Assembly (NCBI GenBank): GCA_037903475.1
Contig: JBAJFG010000055.1
Coordinates: forward strand, 372,001-436,000
Source of the DNA: Ancylostoma caninum
Taxonomy: Eukaryota; Nematoda; Chromadorea; Rhabditida; Ancylostomatidae
Direction of reading: 5' to 3'
Length of the DNA: 64,000 nt
Under the pieces are notes generated by a model. It was not told the origin of the DNA. It ran no database searches and worked only from the letters and a program-made list of their open reading frames with translations. Positions 53,717 to 63,605 of the stretch are shown piece by piece. Made by a program: the position numbers and the translations under genes. The stretch's first letter is position 1, and each line of letters begins with the position of its first letter.

Positions 53717-53849
53717 CGTATATATATATAATGCCAATTAATATTAACTATGATATAATGTGTATATATATATTAATTTTAATTCATAGTAATTTATTTA
53801 TATTTGATAGTTTTAGGATTCATGTTTACTAGGTTATATTTAACAGCGA

Positions 53850-54320
53850 ACCAGAATGCCGTAGCGGCATTCTGCTTCAGACCTGTGCGCCACGTTACTT
53901 CCAGGGTAGCCACACCCTCAAAAAGAACAGAGCGCCACATAGCCTCTAGGAGGGCTATACTCTGAAAAAAAAAAACAACTCTGACGAGAGCGCCGCCTAA
54001 CAGCGCTCTGCTTTACCGCTAGGATAGCTACACACTGAAAAAGAACCCGAACCAGAGCACCGCGTTACCTCTAGGATGGCTTAACCCTGAAAAAGAACCC
54101 GAGCAACAGCTCTACGTTACCTATAGAATTTTTAAACCCTGAGAAAAAAACCCGGGCCAGAGCGCCGCTTCGCAGCGCTCTGTGTTACTTCCAGGATAGC
54201 TGCGGCCCGAAAAAAAGCCGAGTCATAAAGCGTCACGTTACCTCTAGTTACCAAAAGAATGTGAACCATTTGCCTATGCGCCACGTTACCTCTGGTATAG
54301 CTTCACTCTGAAAAATGCCA
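53850..54320. repeat. Degenerate tandem repeat with palindromic insert
   Basis: About seven diverged units of 55-80 bp with CGTTACCTCTAGGATAGCT, ACCCTGAAAAAGAACCCGAG and AGAGCGCC. Some units carry the extra near-palindrome AGAGCGCCGCTTCGCAGCGC. Related to 39645-39835. The origin is unknown. Confidence 0.75.
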
Positions 54321-55280
54321 GCCAACCCTATGGAAGTGCCCGACAAAGAGATCATATTTGTTCCAGTGTTCGACAGGGACAGCTAAAGTATGAAATGAAG
54401 TGTTTTCGTTTACAATCACTCTTTTTCTTTATGATAGCACTTGTTTTTATTCCCATCCTTCCATTTTAAATCCGGACTACTCGGCCATTCTGCGCAAACG
54501 AGCTAAAGTTTTGGCAATGAAAACCGCCTTCTTTGTAGGATTTGACGAAGTTGAATTCAGCATCCCTTTCCACTATAGCGCTTAACCTAGTAATGTAGCA
54601 GAACCTAAGACAGCAAAGTTCTCGTGGGTGCTGCCTTTAATGGATGAGAAGGGCGCAGATGTTCAGCATTGGTGAATACGCCTTCGGACAGGGTCCATCG
54701 ACAAGTGAAGGAAAATTCATGCTGGATAGTGGGATGATGTTAGCAACTGATTCCACTGAAGAGATGCACCAACGTTCAGCATCGATGAAGACATCAGCTG
54801 GTGGATGTCTCTCAGACATTTGTGCCGTCGAACAGCAGGTCGAACCCTCACCGCCCCGCCCACTTTTTGAGTTGGGGGAGCGTGTATCGGCGTTCTTCTA
54901 TAGCAGAACGTGCTGCTCATGCCCCCCCGACGTGCTGCTCATACCCCCGACGTGCTGGTGTCCGCCGGGACCGTGATAACACGTGTATATGTAATTAATC
55001 AACAGCTTCATTTTTCCTCGCCTCCACTTTCATCTTAGCTTCCTTGAAGTGGCGGTGAGTGTTCACGAGTTCTCATAATAGGGCAACTAGGCAATGCGTC
55101 ACCTCATGATGCTATGAGGATATCAAAAGAATCCGGTTCTATTCGACGCACTGATTCCAATGACATGCTTGGAATAAGGAAAAATGGAGTAAAATGGTGT
55201 TGGGAGGGGGGCATTTGGTATAAGTTGATAATGTGACCTGTCCTGCACGTTCAGACTTCTTTGCATTTCAGATGACTACT
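54321..55280. other. No gene; one orphan GTGCTGCCTTTAA end motif at 54628
   Basis: Two plus-strand ORFs (54400-54585, 54644-54976) have no recognisable domain. The motif at 54628 matches the MITE termini at 3026 and 17917 but has no partner nearby. Confidence 0.35.
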
Positions 55281-55668
55281 GGGGCCGTATTCAAGAAAGT
55301 TGGAAATATGGGTTAAATGGGATAAACCGGCAAAAGTGGGCGTGGCCGCTTTTCCTGCGATCCAGGAAGATTTGACCGAAAAACATTTTTTTGGTGTTTC
55401 AACCGTAACCAACAGCTAAACGTGGGCAAAACGTCGGCCATTAGGGTACAAATGGAGGGAAATATAGGGAACTAGGATAGGTGGGGGTAACGGTGGACCA
55501 ACCGTCGATTGGGGGTCCACCAGTGGATAACGGTGGGTTCAGCGTGATAAGAAAGTTCAGAGTAGATAAATCGTTCTAGGTTCGCAGGATTGGAAACGTC
55601 GCCATTACGCGGTTACATATCCAACTGGAACTCATTTCCAACGGATATATTCTTGGATACGGCCTCTG
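55281..55668. mobile_element. MITE-like element with GGCCGTATYCAAGAA termini
   Basis: GGGGCCGTATTCAAGAAAGT at the left is mirrored by ATTCTTGGATACGGCCTC at the right, and TTGGAAAT recurs just inside. About 388 bp, with GGTGGACC / ATAACGGTGG words inside. No target duplication identified. Confidence 0.55.
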
Positions 55669-56215
55669 CATGTTATGAGAGCTAACAAGTCAGAGCGTTC
55701 TGGATGTGACTGGTAACAAGGTGCAGGGCAGGCCATATTATTGACTTTCACTAAGTGGCCCCAACTTCATTTTGCCCGAAATGGTCAAAACCGGGCGAGT
55801 CTTCTCGCTAGGAGTCTCGAAAAAGCGGAGCTAATGAATTAGGATTACGCATTAAGATGATCTTCTCAACAGTAGCTATTATCGAATAAATAAGCATTGT
55901 CGCGTTAAAAAACCTCGCCGTACCCTCAGCAAGCTTTTGCCTCTCGTCCACTAGTCGTGAATTTCGGAATAATCCAAAAGAATCAAGAACCAGAGAATCC
56001 CTAACTTATGGGGTTTTCGACGTTACTCTAAGACCTAAAGTGTACCTTTGCGCTCAGCGGCTCGCATATGTTCGGCTGAGGTGAGGATCTCTAACGCGAT
56101 CCTTTGAGGTGACGCACTGCCTTTAAGGGCAATTTGTGGCGACTTATGTGGCGGATGGTTGCGCCCTAGACCCTTGCACTTTATCTATCGAATATAGAAC
56201 GTACTGGTTCAGTGC
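55669..56215. other. No recognisable feature
   Basis: Mixed sequence without terminal repeats or ORFs of note; a GCACTGCCTTTAAGGGCAAT stretch near 56113 weakly echoes the TTAAAGGCAG end motif. Confidence 0.35.
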
Positions 56216-56246
56216 ATAATATCTTACTTCTTCTTAATTGGCAGTT

Positions 56247-56361
<115 letters not shown>

Positions 56362-56600
56362 ACGAGAACCACCCATCAAAAACGGGAAGTACCTACACCA
56401 TTGTGCTCAGCGCTTCGAGTTATGTACGAAAATATGGTAAATCTCGATTTTTACCTTGAATTAGAGGTGTTTCGGGCCACGCCAGTCATGTTCAGACGTG
56501 TTAATGTCCGACTGTTGTTTTCATCACAGTCGGAATGGATGAGATAGGCCTGTGATTACAGAACCATATAAAAGGAGAGAGACGGATAGGTTGCCTTGAT

Positions 56601-56849
56601 AGGGTAATTTATACTAGCTGCGTGCGTCAGTCGCGCATCAGTCGCACGCATCCATTTGCAAGGGATTTTCCATGAAGACCGGTCAGCACGACATGTACAT
56701 CCTCAATGAAAAGAACGCGCGGCCGTCGCTAGACCGTGAACGCGTGTGTCTGAGCAGCGACTGCGATGCGACTGCTATGCGACTGGGGCCTATTCTTCAT
56801 CATAGAGACGCACGCGCGTCAGTCGCACGCATCCAGTATAAATTGCCCT
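56601..56849. mobile_element. MITE (AGGGYAATTTATACT termini), nested in H9
   Basis: AGGGTAATTTATACTAGCTG at the left is mirrored by ATCCAGTATAAATTGCCCT at the right. The interior is full of GCGACTG / CAGTCGCACGC words. The homologous Helitron-like copies at about 15810 and 31880 lack it. A second copy lies at 59367-59602. Confidence 0.85.
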
Positions 56850-56949
56850 TATAAGGAAGAGGAGGAACGAGGCGGACGAGGATCTTCGAGGATGAGGATT
56901 AGGCCTTAGTGTAGTGTCAGAGGTGGGCTGGGGGTGTGTTAAGGATGCT

Positions 56950-58140
56950 CCGGCGTCCATAAGTGAGGAAACGTCTGAAGTCAAGTCCAACGGCGTGATA
57001 AGGGAGCGCCGTCATCCAAAAGCGAGAAGACACCTGGAGTCGGGTCCAACGGTGTGATAAGGGTGTGCCGGCGTCCAAAAGTGGGAAAACGCCTGCAGTC
57101 GGGTCCAACGGTATGATAGAGTGCGCCGGCGTCCAAAAGTGGGAAAACGCCTGCAGTCGGGTCCAACGGTATGATAGAGTGCGCCGGCGTCCAAAAGTGG
57201 AGAAACGCCTGGAGTCGGGTCCAACGGTGTGATAAGGGTGCGCCGGCGTCCAAAAGTGGGGAAACGCCTGGAGTCGGGTCCAACGGTGTGATAAGGGTGC
57301 GCCGGCGTCCAAAAGTGAGAGAAACGCCTGGAGTCGGGTCCAACGGTGTGATAAGGGTGCGCCGGCGTCCAAAAGTGAGAAAACGCCTGGAGTCGGGTCC
57401 AACGGTGTGATAAGGGTGCGCCGGCGTCGAAAAGTGGAGAAACGCCTGGAGTCGGGTCCAACGGTGTGATAAGGGTGCGCCGGCGTCGAAAAGTGGAGAA
57501 ACGCCTGGAGTCGGGTCCAACGGTGTGATAAGGGTGTGCCGGCGTCGAAAAGTGGAGAAACGCCTGGAGTCGGGTCCAACGTTGTGATAAGGGTGCGCCG
57601 GCGTCAGTGGGGAAACGCCTGGAGTCGGGTCCAACGTTGTGATAAGGGTGCGCCGGCGTCGAAAAGTGGGGAAACGCCTGGAGTCGGGTCCAACGGTGTG
57701 ATAAGGGTGTGCCGGCGTCAAAAGTGGGAAACGCCTGGAGTCGGGTCCAACGGTGTGATAAGGGTGTGCCGGCGTCAAAAAGTGGAGAAACGCCTGGAGT
57801 CGGGTCCAACGTTGTGATAAGGATGTGCCGGCGTCGAAAAGTGGAGAAACGCCTGGAGTCGGGTCCAAAGTTGTGATAAGGGTGCGCCGGCGTCCAAAAG
57901 TGGGGAAACGCCTGGAGTCGGGTCCAACGGTGTGATAAGGGTGAGCCGGCGTCGAAAAATGGGGAAACGCCTGGAGTCGGGTCCAACGGTGTGATAAGGG
58001 TGTGCCGGCGTCAAAAAGTGGAGAAACGCCTGGAGTCGGGTCCAACGTTGTGATAAGGGTGTGCCGGCGTCAAAAAGTGGAGAAACGCCTGGAGTCGCGT
58101 CCAACGTTGTGATAAGGGTGTGCCGGCGTAGCGCCGGTGC
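56950..58140 (-). repeat. 59-bp minisatellite in H9, about 20 units
   Basis: Variant blocks run from CGTCCAAAAG (5' side) to CGTCGAAAAG and CGTCAAAAAG with GTGTGCCGGC (3' side). Three-frame open on the minus strand. Confidence 0.96.
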
Positions 58141-58762
58141 CTAAAAATGGCAGAGAGTCCGAAAATGTGAAGATCGACGGAGGAAGGATGCGCCGCTGTC
58201 CACTACTAAAGAAATGACACGAGTCAGTTGCATAGTTGCTCAATCGTTTCGCTGGCGCCTAGCATCAATGGTAAAAAAAACTAGAAGTCAGACCCCAGCA
58301 GTGATTAATATGCAATCCGTGTAAATTCCTCCTCCTTACATCCCCCCTCGCGTTCTTCTCCTCTCATTTGTTTATGGATACACCACATCCTCCTCTTTTA
58401 TATGTTCAAAGTGGCTCTTACCACTTGACCAGTTATAACAAACAAAGAATGATAAACCGTTTCCTGCGATCGTTCCAGATTTAACAAGTCATACATAATT
58501 ATTTCAATCAACTATATATGTTTTGAATAGTTCATCAGCTATTTCAGTGGAGCAAAAGATAAAATTGCCGCGAAAAACTCGATTTGTCCTCTTTGATAGG
58601 TCCAGTTTCACATGAAGAAAAGCAATGGAAAAGATGTCGAACGCATTATAAGTGGTATGGCTGAGTTCATTAGGATGAAAAAGGGAAAAAGTCATGCGAG
58701 CATTGCGAAGCGAGCATTGCGAAAAGTCTGGAAGTCCGGCGTCAGCCGGACGGCCAGACTGG

Positions 58763-59360
58763 TCTTTATTAATGACTGAACAGGGTATGAGCAATGCGAG
58801 AAGAATAGTTAGTAAAGTGTGCCTTGTATTAGGAGTAATGAGAATAGAACGAGGATCGTCGATCAACGAGGATCATCGATCAATCGATGATACAGTTTAT
58901 AGGAGATGCGGGCGTGTGACGCGCGTTCGTCTATGTGATGGATTAGTCGCATCGCCGACGCAGCTTAGACGCACGCTTTTACGGCCTGGCAGCGGTCGCG
59001 CGTTCTTTTAACTGAGGATGTAGATGACGTCGGGGGTAGAAGGTAGATGGTGATGACGTCACGTGGTAGCTGCGAGAGCACGTGGGGGGGGGGACGTCTG
59101 TGGGGGCACGTGGGGGACGTCGGCCATATGTGGGGGGTAGATGCCCCGCGATTGGGGTTCCACCCCCAGGTACAACTGGGGGTGCACCCCTTTTCTACCT
59201 GCAATCGACCCCCACGAATGTCTGAGCTGGATATGTTGACGGGTGAATTTCAGTGAGTGCTGCCCTTGAGCATAAGCTTTGTGTATACTACATCGGAGTC
59301 CGATCCGGTCGGATAACGAATGATACGTGTCGATCGTCGGATAACGATCATCGACAGTTA
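58763..59360. other. No gene; G-rich block 59080-59175 and a shared dispersed repeat
   Basis: 58905-59030 resembles 43715-43870. 59085-59175 contains several G runs (up to about ten Gs) with ACGTSGGGGG words that could form quadruplexes. A GTGAGTGCTGCCCTTGAG end motif lies at 59252. Confidence 0.45.
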
Positions 59361-59366
59361 TCTTTA

Positions 59367-59602
59367 AGGGTAATTTATACTAGCTGCGTGCGTTAGTCGC
59401 GCATCAGTCGCACGCATCCATTTACAAAGGATTTTCCATGAAGACCGGTCAACGCGGCATGCACATCCTCAATGAAAAGAACGCGAAGCCGTAAAAGCGT
59501 GCGTCTGAGCTGCGACTGCGATGCGACTGCTATGCGACTGGGCCCTATCGTTCATCATATAGACGCACGCGCGTCAGTCGCACGCACCCAGTATAAATTG
59601 CC
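59367..59602. mobile_element. MITE (AGGGYAATTTATACT termini), 236 bp, TTA target duplication
   Basis: AGGGTAATTTATACTAGCTG at the left is mirrored at the right (CACCCAGTATAAATTGCCCT). TTA flanks both ends (59364-59366 and 59603-59605). It closely resembles 56601-56849. The TTA duplication and short repeats suit PIF/Harbinger-derived MITEs (inference). Confidence 0.87.
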
Positions 59603-59646
59603 CTTTAGTTGTTCGACCGGATCGGATTCCATTGCACTATAAAGTC

Positions 59647-59945
59647 AGAACCCCGAAACAAGTTGTCGGGCCAGCTTTGCCCAAAAACAACTTGCAAACA
59701 AGCCTTTAAGTAGCAAATCGTTGTCGACAAGTTCGACGTCATCAGAAGTCGTCGACAAGCTTTCCTCCGGACGACTTGTCGACAAGGAAGAGAAAAAACA
59801 AGTTGTCGACCAGCTTTTGGGCGGACAAGTTGCCGACAAGGAAGAGAAAAAACAAGTTGTCGACAAGCTTTTGAAAAAGCAAGTTTCAGATGCGATCAGA
59901 TACTTGCTCGGCAAATGCTTGTCGACAAGTTGTTGTTGACAAGCC
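59647..59945. repeat. TTGTCGACAA-rich repeat, first block
   Basis: Starts CAGAACCCCGAAACAAGTTG. The 10-bp palindrome TTGTCGACAA and one-base variants recur every 20-40 bp. The plus frame from 59721 reads as a charged repeat (VVDKLLKKQV and KEEKKQVVD words). Its end (AAGCAAGTTTCAGATGCGAT to TGCTCG) reappears inverted at 60955-61000. Confidence 0.8.
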
Positions 59946-60345
59946 TTGCTGGAATAATGAGCAAGAACTTACCCTGTGTTGAGTTTGAGTAGTTCCACTT
60001 CGCCTGGTATTGTATAGGGGAAGAAATCACTCACACTATCCTAAACAACCGAGGCATTGAATTTTTGAAATCCACGTTTCCATGTGTAATCCCCATACCA
60101 CATCCGTTTTCATATTCGCTGGTTCTAGAGGCGGATCCGTAATCTCCTGAGATGTAGCAGTAGTAACGAATTCGACGATTATAAGCGACCACAATGCCTG
60201 CATTTTCATGAACAACTGAACCTGCTTCATGGTATCGGACGAATAAATATCACTGGTTTCGTAGAATTCGCCAGTCTAAAACTCAGGCAACAACACTGTG
60301 CGACTCGACGGCCAAATCGGGCCGAGCGGGACACCCGAGCTACCA
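59946..60345. other. No recognisable feature
   Basis: About 400 bp between repeat blocks; no ORF with a domain and no terminal repeats. Confidence 0.35.
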
Positions 60346-60354
60346 GATTTGTGG

Positions 60355-60510
60355 GCGTGGCCTGTTACCGGGCGACCCGAGGGAATTAAGTGAAACATCG
60401 GGCGACCCGAGGGCATTGGGTGGAATACCGGGCAAGCCGAGGGCATGATAGCAACTCATTGACTGAGCCGAGAGAATACAGAAAATTACCGGGCGACCCG
60501 AAGGGAAAGC
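60355..60510. repeat. Short imperfect repeat CGGGCGACCCGAGGG
   Basis: Four or five copies of CCGGGCGACCCGAGGGNATT-like words at about 60366, 60400, 60437 and 60500, spaced 33-60 bp. Further CGGGCCGAGCGGGACACCCGAG lies just upstream. Each is nearly palindromic around CGGGCGACCCG. Confidence 0.6.
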
Positions 60511-60915
60511 TTGCGGAATTCAAGGCATGTAAAGAAAGCATCCCCAACTGCACTAGGGGGAGATTTTCATGTCAGTGTGATACAAGGCCGTGAGAAGGTA
60601 TCCTTCTGATTTCATTAGTAATTTTCGTAGTTATGGACAAATTCTCAAGAAATTTGGATAACTCGGAATGAAAACATTTGTCAGCTATTCTTTTGTATGT
60701 TTCAAAAGAGTGGTTTCTGGGAGACCAGTCAATTTTTTTTGGATGTGTCTCCGACGAACAAATTCACTGGTTGCTCATGAAATTCGAATAAGGATTATGC
60801 ATATTATGACAAAAGCTCGTGAAATCCCAAAAAAAAGTCGACAAAGGATTGATCCCTAATGAAGCCGTAAGAGGGTTCAGTTGTCCGCAACCGCTTCTTG
60901 ACCTTGTGATTGTCT
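60511..60915. other. No recognisable feature
   Basis: About 400 bp of AT-rich sequence with one ORF of 63 codons and no recognisable domain. Confidence 0.35.
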
Positions 60916-60917
60916 AC

Positions 60918-61735
60918 TCAGAACCCCAAAAACAACTTGTCGACAAGCATTTGGCGAGCAAGTATCTGATCGCATCTGAAACTTGCTTTTTTCAAGAGCT
61001 TGTCGACAACCTGTTTTTTCTCTTCCTTGCCGACAGGTGTTCGATCGTATGGACTTGTTCTTGGCCCGCTCTTCACTAGCAATCTGTCATCTCTACACTA
61101 CAACATTTCCAAGGCAGGACCTGTGCATGTGAAGCTTGCACAACCGTCCTTCATTAGGAAGCAAAGGTTTTCCTAGAACTGCACCATGACAACCATTGCC
61201 CTGGTGTCCCCAGTGGTTGCACCGTATGCTAACCGGGTATGGGAACATGACTCTCTCCCGCCGACAGGTTGTTCAGCTAAAAGTTAGTCAACAACGTTTT
61301 CCGCCGAGAGCTTGTTTGCAAGTTGTTTTTTGGAAAAACTGGTCGACAACTTGTTTTTTTCTCTTCCTTGTCGACAAGTTATCGGGAGAAAAGTTTGTCG
61401 ACAACTTGGTTTTGGGTGGCATGATCTCAGAACCCCGGCGAGCAAGTATCTGATCGCATCTGAAACTTGCTTTTCCAAAAGCTTGTTGACAACTTAGTTT
61501 TGCACTTCCTTGTCGACAACTTGTCCGCCCAAAAGCTTGTCGACAACTTTGTTTTGCACATCCTTGTCGACAACTTGTCCGCCCAAAATCTTGTTGACAA
61601 CTTTGTTTTGCACATCCTTGTCGACAACTTGTCCGCCCAAAAGCCTGTTGACAACTTTGTTTTGCACTTCCTTGTCAACAACTTGTCCGCCCAAAAGCTT
61701 GTCGACAACTTGTTTTTTCTCTTCCTTGCGTTACC
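60918..61735. repeat. TTGTCGACAA-rich repeat, inverted blocks with a 54-bp tandem array
   Basis: 60920-61045 and 61290-61420 repeat the first block in inverted order. 61441-61735 is a tandem array of about four 54-bp units (CTTGTCGACAACTTTGTTTT then GCACATCCTTGTCGACAACT then TGTCCGCCCAAAAG). 54 bp is 18 codons and both strands stay open, so both reading directions give periodic ORFs. Confidence 0.88.
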
Positions 61736-61739
61736 TATC

Positions 61740-62555
61740 AAATGCAGACAAGTGTACAGATCGTATTTTATATCTTTTCAAGTTACAAACAAAATGTAAG
61801 ATTAGCATCAATAGCAATAGTAGGAACGAACAGTCAATCATGCTTTAAAATGGTATCCTAACTCATTCTAGCACCTCATTAGGCATATAAGGTCAAGGTT
61901 GACCTGTTCTTCCTAGGAAAAAACCGGGAGCCGCCTTCAGTGCACTCTCTTACGCACGCGGGTGGTAAGTGTCCGATAATCCTCTAATCCGGACTATCGA
62001 AACATCATCCGAAACGGTGCCGCCCTCACCAGTCACATCCTTTTTCAGCCTTCTCCGAAAATTGTTCCTGTAAATATTGGTTATGAACACTAGTATTGAT
62101 GATGAGGTGCGACACTAGCACCTACAAAGTGCTAGTGAATCCAGACATCATTATATCCTCGAAACTGGCGGACATAGCTATTTTAGCTTCTCTGCACGTG
62201 CTTATCATGAAATCTGGAACACAACTCTTTGATATGAAAAACTGATTAATGCTTACTCATAATGGCTCTTGTGTCCAATTCAATCATGTTGTTGCTTCTA
62301 TCCCTAGAGCGCACCGTTAAAAATATCCAATTTTCTTGGCTGTACGCCTGAACTATAGTAAATAATTTCGTGGTTAGTTGTTCTAGATACTAGAGCTGCT
62401 AATTTGAATTCTCGCTCCTTCCCCGCAACTATGCTTGTCTATGCAGTATTTCGAATACTCTAGCGAGAACCGCGAATAAAACCTGACTGGACAAGAACCA
62501 CAACAATGCATTTTTACAGCGAGTTCAACTTGTCGACTAGCTTTCCTTGTTTGCT
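61740..62555. other. No recognisable feature except a small hairpin
   Basis: A CACTAGCAC / GTGCTAGTG stem at about 62112-62136. Otherwise AT-rich sequence with no supported feature. Confidence 0.4.
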
Positions 62556-62559
62556 GTAC

Positions 62560-62945
62560 TTCACCTGTCAATCATGAATTTTTTGTCCTCCCAGTTCAGT
62601 CGAGACATGGCGTATTGGAGCGCAGACGTGAACAACTTTGGAGAGATTGTAACGCCTTGTCGTACTCCTTTTTCGTTCGGGATACGCAACTTTCTGTCAA
62701 ACAGTTGGATAGTCGTAATGGTACCTACGTTGCACTGCTCTAGAATGTTCACATAGGTGGAGTCCACGCCAGTAGGAGCGCCTTGAGGACAGCATTCGTT
62801 TTAACGGAGTCGAAGGCCTTCTTATTGTCTACGAATGTCAGGACCAAAGGCATCGTGTACTCTCTACAGCGTTCGACAACGGTATGGATGTGGCAGATAC
62901 AACAGAAGCCTTTTCTGAGAACATTTAGCTTGAGGAACATTCAGC
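62560..62945 (-). pseudogene. RTE-type reverse transcriptase fragment
   Basis: On the minus strand 62940-62750 encodes MPLVLTFVDNKKAFDSVKTN (motif A with its Asp), and after a frameshift 62767-62561 encodes NEKGVRQGVTISPKLFTSAL (motif B region). Both are typical RTE palm segments. The YADD part and flanking domains are absent. This fragment is diverged from the copies at 4-6, 32-34 and 36-38 kb. Confidence 0.85.
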
Positions 62946-63605
62946 AAGTTTTGCCTCAGGTACACGCAGCATTATCCATGACTTAGAGATGAGCAGTGGT
63001 CTTGTAAATCTTTTTACGTGCACCAAAATGTGTGCGTGATGGCATAATGGTAGTGTCGGCTGCTCCCACTAGTACCCTAACGGGTTCGATTTCCGTTGAC
63101 AGAAAGCCGCCACAGCATCGGGTTTTTGCCCATAAAGGTGCTAGCAACAATACATCAGTTATTTTTCATGAGCGGTGTAAGTTACCGGGCTGACCGTAGC
63201 CTGGCTGCGATCTCCCGATAACTTACATCGGTCATGGCTACGGTCAGCCCGATAATGACAACGGAAGTGGAAAGCTTGACGGAAATAGTGCCAGAAGTTG
63301 CGATACGCACAGTGTCTCGAAGTTCATACCCTCGTGGACGACCGAGCTCGTAAACTTCGTAAATTTATTTTTTGCGCGAATTTGATGCTAACTGATGCAT
63401 ATGTTGCTAGCACCTTTATGGGCAAAAACTCGATGCTGTGGCGGCTTTCTGTCAACGGAAATCGACCTCGTTAGGGTACTAGTGGGAGCAGCCGACACTA
63501 CCATTATGCCATCACGCACACATTTTGGCGCACGTGAAAAGAGTTACATCTCTAAGGCATGGATAATGTTACAATGTACCTGAGGCAAAACTTGCTGAAT
63601 GTTCC
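62935..63605. repeat. Large inverted repeat with SINE-like arms
   Basis: About 215 bp at 62935-63150 recurs inverted at 63390-63605. Each arm contains a tRNA-like pair of boxes (GATGGCATAATGGTAG and GGGTTCGATTTCC at 63035-63095). The 240-bp spacer holds another palindrome, GGGCTGACCGTAGCC / GGCTACGGTCAGCCC, at 63188-63252. The outer ends read GAACATTCAGCAAGTTTTGC and its mirror. It could be two SINEs in opposite orientation or a foldback element. Confidence 0.82.

Larger units (their letters stand above)
51832..53753 (-). mobile_element. Helitron-like element H7, interrupted by H8
   Basis: Matches H3 in order from the GTTTCGCTCGCC block through GCTGGCATACTAC, a short array (51925-52090) and CTTTTATACGGTCATGTAATCA (to 52308). 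It resumes at 53422 with TAGGCCTATCTCAC and continues through the CATAACTCGATG block and a CA microsatellite to the 5' end TCATAGTTAATATTAATTGG (T at 53753, preceded by A). The 3' hairpin is missing, truncated at the H6 junction. Confidence 0.82.

Noticed and set aside
53436..53737. Cys/Val-rich and Thr/His-rich ORFs
   Set aside because: Translation of a CA microsatellite on both strands.
59080..59175. Promoter or CpG-type regulatory block
   Set aside because: G-rich and possibly quadruplex-forming, but no nearby gene or transcript signal to support a regulatory call.
59721..59939. Charged 18-residue repeat protein (VVDKLLGGQV type)
   Set aside because: Both strands of the same family are open because of the palindromic TTGTCGACAA word; no start or signal argues for translation. 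Kept as a repeat finding.
63025..63110. tRNA gene with anticodon loop
   Set aside because: Boxes only; no cloverleaf, and the same sequence is repeated inverted at 63415-63500.
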